Below, piece by piece: positions 4,518 through 8,161 of a stretch of 8,161 nt of DNA; the stretch's first letter is position 1, and each line of letters begins with the position of its first letter. Made by a program: the position numbers and the translations under genes. This DNA is from DASTHS01 sp035718085 (GTDB lineage: Bacteria; Actinomycetota; Acidimicrobiia; Acidimicrobiales; Palsa-688), in assembly GCA_035718085.1 (NCBI GenBank), contig DASTHS010000149.1, positions 1 through 8,161 of the forward strand, given 5' to 3'. The notes under the pieces are model-generated. The model saw only the letters and a program-made list of their open reading frames with translations. It did not search any database and was not told where the DNA came from.

Positions 4518-6791
4518 ATGCCCACCGAAGAGCCATACCAGGGGGTCATCGGCCGCACCCTCGAGGAGTCGACGTCGTGGTGGCCCGACCTGCCCAGCGC
4601 CCCCGCCGGCGCCCCCAACGTGGTGGTCGTGCTGCTCGACGACGTCGGCTACGCCCAGTTCGGCTGCTACGGCTCCGACATCGCCACCCCCACCTTCGAC
4701 CGCCTGGCCCGCGAGGGCCTGCGCTTCTCGAACTACCACACCACCGCCCTGTGCTCGCCGACGCGCGCCGCCCTGCTCACCGGGCGCAACCACCACACCA
4801 ACGGCATGGGCCGCATCGTGGAGATGGCGTCGGGCTTCCCCGGCTACGACGCCCACGTGCCCTTCGACAGCGGGTTCGTGTCGGAGGTGCTGCTCGGCGA
4901 GGGGTACGCCACCTACGCCCTGGGCAAGTGGCACCTGGCCCCCGCCGGCGAGATGACCGACGGCGGCCCCAAGCGGCGGTGGCCGCTCGGGCGGGGCTTC
5001 GAGCGCTTCTACGGGTTCCTCGCCGGCGAGACCGACCAGTACCGGCCCGACCTCGTCTACGACAACCACCAGATCGAGCCGCCCCGCACCCCGGAGGAGG
5101 GCTACCACCTCACCGAAGACCTCGCCGACCGGGGCATCGGCTTCCTGCGCGACCTGCGGGCCGCCTCCCCCGACAAGCCGTTCTTCCTGTGGTTCGCCCC
5201 CGGGGCGTGCCACGCCCCCCACCAGGCCCCCGAGGCGTTCATCGAGCCCTACCGCGGCGCGTTCGACCAGGGGTGGGACGCGTGGCGCGACGAGGTGTAC
5301 GCCCGCCAGGTGGCCTCCGGCCTGCTGCCCGAGGGCACCCGCCTCTCCGAGCGGCCCAAGTGGGTGCCGGCGTGGGACGGCCTGTCGGGCGACGAGCGGC
5401 GCCTCTACGCCCGCATGATGGAGGTCTACGCCGGGTTCCTCACCCACACCGACGCCCAGGTGGGCCGCCTGCTGGCCCACATCGCCGAGATGGGCGAGGC
5501 CGACGACACCCTGGTGCTGGTGATGAGCGACAACGGGGCCAGCGCCGAGGGCGGCCCCCGGGGGTCGTTCAACGAGCTGTACTTCTTCAACTTCGAGCCC
5601 GAGAGCCTCGAGGAGAACCTGGCCCGCATCGAGCTGCTGGGCACCCCCGCCGCCAACAACCACTACCCGTGGGGGTGGGCGTGGGCCGGCAACACCCCCC
5701 TCAAGCGCTGGAAGCGCGAGACCCACGAGGGCGGGGTGTGCGACCCGCTGATCGTGCACTGGCCAGCCCGCCTGGGCCGGCCGGGCGAGACCCGCCACCA
5801 GTACGTGCACGCCGTCGACGTGGCCCCCACCCTCTACGAGCTGATCGGGGTGGCCGCCCCCGACACCATCGCCGGGGTCCGCCAGCGGCCGCTCGAGGGC
5901 CACAGCTTCGCCCCGCTGCTCACCGACCCCGCGGCGCCGAGCCGGCACCGCACCCAGTACTACGAGATGTTCGGCAGCCGGGCCATCTACCACGACGGCT
6001 GGAAGGCGGTGGTGTTCCACCCCCTCGTCGGCGTCGCCTACGACGGCAGCGACCCGAACCGGCCCTTCGACGAGGACGTGTGGGAGCTCTACCATGTCGC
6101 CGAGGACTTCTCCGAGACCGACGACCTGGCCGCCGCCCACCCCGACAAGCTGGCCGAGCTGATCGAGCTGTGGTGGGCCGAGGCGGAGGCCCACCAGGTG
6201 CTGCCGCTCACCAACCGGCCCGGGCGGGGCGGCGACCGCCGCCACCGGCGGGGCCGCTACGAGTTCGGGCCGGGCATCGCCAGCCTGCCCGAGGCGGTGG
6301 CCCCCAACCTCCGCAACCGGGCGTGGCGCATGACCGCGGCGCTGCGGGTGCCGGGCGACGCCGTCGACGGGGTGATCGCCTGCCACGGCGGGGCCGCCGG
6401 CGGGTGGGCCGCCTACCTGCAGCGGCGCCGGCTGCACTTCGCCTACAACTTCCTCGGCGCCACCCTGACCACCGTCGACGCCGAGGTCGACCTGCCCGCC
6501 GGTGACGTGGCCGCCCGCATCGAGTTCCGCCCGACGGGCGCCTTCGAGGGCGACGTCGACCTGTTCTACGACGACCTGCCCGTCGGCCAGGGCCACCTGG
6601 CCCGCACCAACGCGGTGACCTTCGGCGTCGAGGGGTTCACCGTCGGCTACCAGCGGGGCTCGGCGGTGACCCCCGCCTACCACGGCCGCGCCGAGCTCGG
6701 CGCCGATGTGCTGCGCAGCGTGGTCTTCGAGGTGGCCGGCGGCGCCTACCGCCACCCCGGCGACGACCGCGCCGGCCTGGGCATGCAGTAG
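4518..6791 (+). CDS. Long arylsulfatase-type sulfatase (formylglycine-dependent)
   Basis: This 757-residue protein is a type I sulfatase that hydrolyses sulfate esters. Its fold starts with NVVVVLLDDVGYAQFGCYG, giving metal ligands D41/D42. The modification signature CSPTR is at 79-83, so C79 should be converted to formylglycine. The rest of the active site is complete: R83, K137/H139 in GKWH, H232 in CHAPH, D338/N339 in MSDNGA, and K396 in NTPLKRWKRETHEGG. These match in order and spacing the residues known in Pseudomonas aeruginosa arylsulfatase. After the catalytic part (to about 565), a basic GGDRRHRRGR segment leads to a beta-rich C-terminal region of about 180 residues, as in the long arylsulfatases of actinobacteria. 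There is no signal peptide, so it appears cytoplasmic. Substrate is unknown (aryl, alkyl or steroid sulfates are possible). A formylglycine-generating enzyme must be encoded elsewhere. Downstream is a strong hairpin. Confidence 0.95.
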   Translation: MPTEEPYQGVIGRTLEESTSWWPDLPSAPAGAPNVVVVLLDDVGYAQFGCYGSDIATPTFDRLAREGLRFSNYHTTALCSPTRAALLTGRNHHTNGMGRIVEMASGFPGYDAHVPFDSGFVSEVLLGEGYATYALGKWHLAPAGEMTDGGPKRRWPLGRGFERFYGFLAGETDQYRPDLVYDNHQIEPPRTPEEGYHLTEDLADRGIGFLRDLRAASPDKPFFLWFAPGACHAPHQAPEAFIEPYRGAFDQGWDAWRDEVYARQVASGLLPEGTRLSERPKWVPAWDGLSGDERRLYARMMEVYAGFLTHTDAQVGRLLAHIAEMGEADDTLVLVMSDNGASAEGGPRGSFNELYFFNFEPESLEENLARIELLGTPAANNHYPWGWAWAGNTPLKRWKRETHEGGVCDPLIVHWPARLGRPGETRHQYVHAVDVAPTLYELIGVAAPDTIAGVRQRPLEGHSFAPLLTDPAAPSRHRTQYYEMFGSRAIYHDGWKAVVFHPLVGVAYDGSDPNRPFDEDVWELYHVAEDFSETDDLAAAHPDKLAELIELWWAEAEAHQVLPLTNRPGRGGDRRHRRGRYEFGPGIASLPEAVAPNLRNRAWRMTAALRVPGDAVDGVIACHGGAAGGWAAYLQRRRLHFAYNFLGATLTTVDAEVDLPAGDVAARIEFRPTGAFEGDVDLFYDDLPVGQGHLARTNAVTFGVEGFTVGYQRGSAVTPAYHGRAELGADVLRSVVFEVAGGAYRHPGDDRAGLGMQ

Positions 6792-6805
6792 CCCGACCGG
6801 GCAGG

Positions 6806-6832
6806 GGGCCCGCCGCCAGGGGCGGCGGGCCC
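6806..6832. terminator. Strong hairpin between convergent genes
   Basis: A perfect 12-base stem (GGGCCCGCCGCC 6806-6817 with GGCGGCGGGCCC 6821-6832) closes an AGG loop 14 bases after the sulfatase stop and 22 bases beyond the stop of the opposing acyl-CoA dehydrogenase gene. Being symmetric it could act for both genes. It lacks a T tract on either side, so it is either a non-canonical terminator of the kind common in high-GC actinobacteria or a transcript-end stabiliser. Confidence 0.65.
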
Positions 6833-6849
6833 AGCCGGCTCAGCCGGCT
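6832..6849. repeat. Two tandem copies of a 9-base unit containing a palindrome
   Basis: CAGCCGGCT occurs twice back to back (6832-6840 and 6841-6849). Each copy contains the 8-base palindrome AGCCGGCT, so the two can also pair with each other. It directly abuts the 12-base hairpin and lies just beyond the acyl-CoA dehydrogenase stop codon, so it may extend the termination structure for the minus strand. Confidence 0.5.
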
Positions 6850-6854
6850 CGGGC

Positions 6855-8027
6855 TCAGCCCACCCCGGCGGGGTCGCGGGGCAGGTCCAGGGCCCGCTCG
6901 GCGATGATGTTGCGCTGCACCTGGCTGCTGCCCCGGGCGATGGTCCGGGCACGCGACTCGAGGAAGATGCGCTGCATCTCGGTGACCGGGTAGCCGGGCC
7001 CGTCGGGGCGCACGGTGGCCGCGGCGCCGGCCACCGCCATGGCCAGCTCCCCGAACCAGCGGTGGTACTCCGACCAGAACACCTTCCCGATCGACGCCTG
7101 GGGGCCGCCGTCGTTCCCGGCCCGCAGGTCGGCGGCCAGGCGCCGGCCGGCGAACTCCATGATGCGCACGGCGCCGTAGGCGCGGGCCAGGTCGTCGCGG
7201 ATGGTCGGCCGTTCGATGGCCCCGGTGCGCCGGGCCAGGTCGACCAGGCGCTGCCACTCGGCCAGGTAGCCGAGGTGCTGGGTGGTGGCGGTGCCGCCCC
7301 GCTCGCTGGCCAGGGTGGTCATGGCCACCCGCCAGCCGTTGTGCAGCCCGCCGATCACGTTGGCCAGCGGGGCGCGGGCCCGGTCGAAGAACACCTGGTT
7401 GAACCCGAAGTCGCCGGCCATCTGCCGCAGCGGGCGAATCTCGATGCCGTTGTCGGCCATGGGCACCAGCACATAGGAGATGCCCCGGTGGCGGGGGGCG
7501 TCGGGGTCGGTGCGGCACAGGGTGAAGATGACGTTGGCCTTGTGGGCGCCGGAGGTCCAGATCTTCGAGCCGGTCACCACCACCTCGTCCCCGTCGACCA
7601 CGCCGACGGTGCGCAGGCTGGCCAGATCGGAGCCGGAGTCGGGCTCGGAGAACCCCTGGCAGTAGACGTCGGCGCCGCTCAAGATGCGGGGCAGCAGCTC
7701 GGCCTTCTGGCGGTCGGTGCCATGCGCCAGGATGGCGGGGGCGACCAGGGACTCGCCCATGCCGGGTTGCGGTCGGGGGAGGCCGGCGGCGGCGAACTCC
7801 TCGTTGACGGCGATCACGTCGCTCACCCCGAGGGCGCGGCCACCGTAGGCCTCGGGCCACGACAGGCACAGCCACCTCCCGGCGCGCAGGCGCTCGAGCC
7901 ACTCGACCTCCGCGGGGCTGGGCTCGGAGTCATAGGGCGGGTGGGCGCCGGTGGGTGGCAGCCCGTCGATGCGGTGCTCGGCGATCCAGCTGCGCACCTC
8001 GCCGCGGATGTCGTCGGTGTCGGGCAC
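6855..8027 (-). CDS. Acyl-CoA dehydrogenase
   Basis: This 390-residue flavoprotein should oxidise an acyl-CoA thioester to its 2,3-enoyl form, passing electrons to an electron-transfer flavoprotein. It has the normal length and three-part layout: an N-terminal helical domain with WPEAYGGRALGVSDVIAVNEEF; a middle beta domain with the family signature YCQGFSEPDSGSDLASLRT (122-140) and GSKIWTSGAH (153-162); and a C-terminal helical domain ending RTIARGSSQVQRNIIAERAL. At the position of the medium-chain enzyme's catalytic Glu (the YEGT motif) this protein reads ARGS, with R365. E242 in LASERGGT lies where isovaleryl- and long-chain-type enzymes keep theirs, and is the likely base. Such enzymes are common in actinobacterial lipid, steroid and branched-acid catabolism; the substrate cannot be told here. 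The start is GTG 8027-8025 behind GGAGG. Upstream lies an operator-like palindrome; the gene converges on the sulfatase. Confidence 0.95.
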   Translation of the reverse strand: MPDTDDIRGEVRSWIAEHRIDGLPPTGAHPPYDSEPSPAEVEWLERLRAGRWLCLSWPEAYGGRALGVSDVIAVNEEFAAAGLPRPQPGMGESLVAPAILAHGTDRQKAELLPRILSGADVYCQGFSEPDSGSDLASLRTVGVVDGDEVVVTGSKIWTSGAHKANVIFTLCRTDPDAPRHRGISYVLVPMADNGIEIRPLRQMAGDFGFNQVFFDRARAPLANVIGGLHNGWRVAMTTLASERGGTATTQHLGYLAEWQRLVDLARRTGAIERPTIRDDLARAYGAVRIMEFAGRRLAADLRAGNDGGPQASIGKVFWSEYHRWFGELAMAVAGAAATVRPDGPGYPVTEMQRIFLESRARTIARGSSQVQRNIIAERALDLPRDPAGVG

Positions 8028-8031
8028 GGGG

Positions 8032-8036
8032 CCTCC
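8032..8036 (-). promoter_or_regulatory. Ribosome binding site of the acyl-CoA dehydrogenase
   Basis: On the minus strand GGAGG (complement of 8032-8036) lies four bases before GTG at 8027-8025. The spacing is slightly short, but the site is a full match and supports this start over any internal one. Confidence 0.65.
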
Positions 8037-8075
8037 CGGGGCGCGGGTGTGGGGTTCGACCCGGCCCCCGCCGGA

Positions 8076-8092
8076 TCTAGCACAATGCTAGA
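8076..8092. promoter_or_regulatory. Operator-like inverted repeat upstream of acyl-CoA dehydrogenase
   Basis: TCTAGCA (8076-8082) and TGCTAGA (8086-8092) are perfect inverted arms around CAA. The site is 48 bases upstream of the GTG start, where a repressor site would sit. It is AT-rich compared with its surroundings and contains CTAG in both arms, a tetramer usually scarce in such genomes. Size and symmetry fit a dimeric regulator, for example of the TetR family that often controls acyl-CoA dehydrogenase genes; the regulator itself is not in the window. A possible -10-like TAGCAT lies inside it on the minus strand. Confidence 0.55.
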
Positions 8093-8161
8093 CGCGGCTG
8101 ATCGGGGGCGATGGCGCAGTGGCGTCGGCCGGAGGGCACCCCATCCCGGACCGGCGGAGGC

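Noticed and set aside
4577..6505. A 642-codon plus-strand frame overlapping the sulfatase
   Set aside because: It is an out-of-frame Arg/Pro-rich shadow typical of GC-rich genes. The sulfatase frame holds all active-site motifs.
3909..6755. A 948-codon open frame on the minus strand across the DUF1254/1214 and sulfatase genes
   Set aside because: Its composition is a Gly/Val/Ala/His/Arg-rich shadow of the plus-strand codon bias, with no recognisable domain, and it runs through the intergenic repeat. The plus-strand genes here carry clear family motifs.
8104..8161. Start of a tRNA or of a plus-strand gene at ATG 8111 near the window end
   Set aside because: The stretch GGGGGCGATGGCGCAGTGG resembles a tRNA 5' end, but the D-stem does not close and the window ends too soon. 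As a gene start, ATG 8111 has its G-run only two bases away. Neither can be supported.
1..8161. Mobile element, CRISPR array, phage or defence system
   Set aside because: No transposase, integrase, terminal inverted repeats, target duplications or spaced direct repeats of CRISPR length were seen. The only tandem repeat has a 14-base period without spacers.

Overview
The window is very GC-rich DNA with the strong GC3 bias, long antisense shadow frames and GTG/ATG starts typical of high-GC Actinomycetota. The gene mix (ECF sigma factor with a zinc-binding anti-sigma factor, a secreted GH43-like protein, a DUF1254/DUF1214 protein, a long arylsulfatase and an acyl-CoA dehydrogenase) would fit an environmental actinobacterium, perhaps Acidimicrobiia. 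That placement is inference: no marker gene is present.

Layout: (1) 1-327, the C-terminal end of an unidentified plus-strand gene. (2) 406-1622, an ECF sigma factor and its membrane anti-sigma factor, joined by a 4-base ATGA overlap. (3) 1796-2803, an exported protein of the GH43 five-bladed propeller type, preceded by a strong leader hairpin. (4) 2978-4381, a DUF1254+DUF1214 protein with a Gly/Ala/Pro-rich linker. (5) 4382-4517, a short gap holding a 14-base tandem repeat. (6) 4518-6791, a 757-residue sulfatase with a complete active site and a long C-terminal extension. (7) 6806-6832, a strong hairpin between convergent genes. (8) 6855-8027 on the minus strand, an acyl-CoA dehydrogenase, with a perfect 7-3-7 inverted repeat about 50 bases upstream of its start.

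How they may work together: the sigma/anti-sigma pair is a self-contained signalling switch, and the GH43-like gene just downstream is its most obvious local candidate target. The DUF1254/1214 and sulfatase genes run in the same direction and may be co-transcribed; their shared role is unknown. The sulfatase would need a formylglycine-generating enzyme that is not in the window. The acyl-CoA dehydrogenase is transcribed toward them and is probably a separate catabolic unit.

No CRISPR array, insertion sequence, tRNA/rRNA, phage gene or recognisable new multi-gene system was found. The points most worth checking are the operator-like palindrome at 8076-8092, the alternating heptamer repeat at 4416-4464, the hairpin in front of the GH43-like gene, and the unexplained pairing of DUF1254/1214 with a sulfatase.
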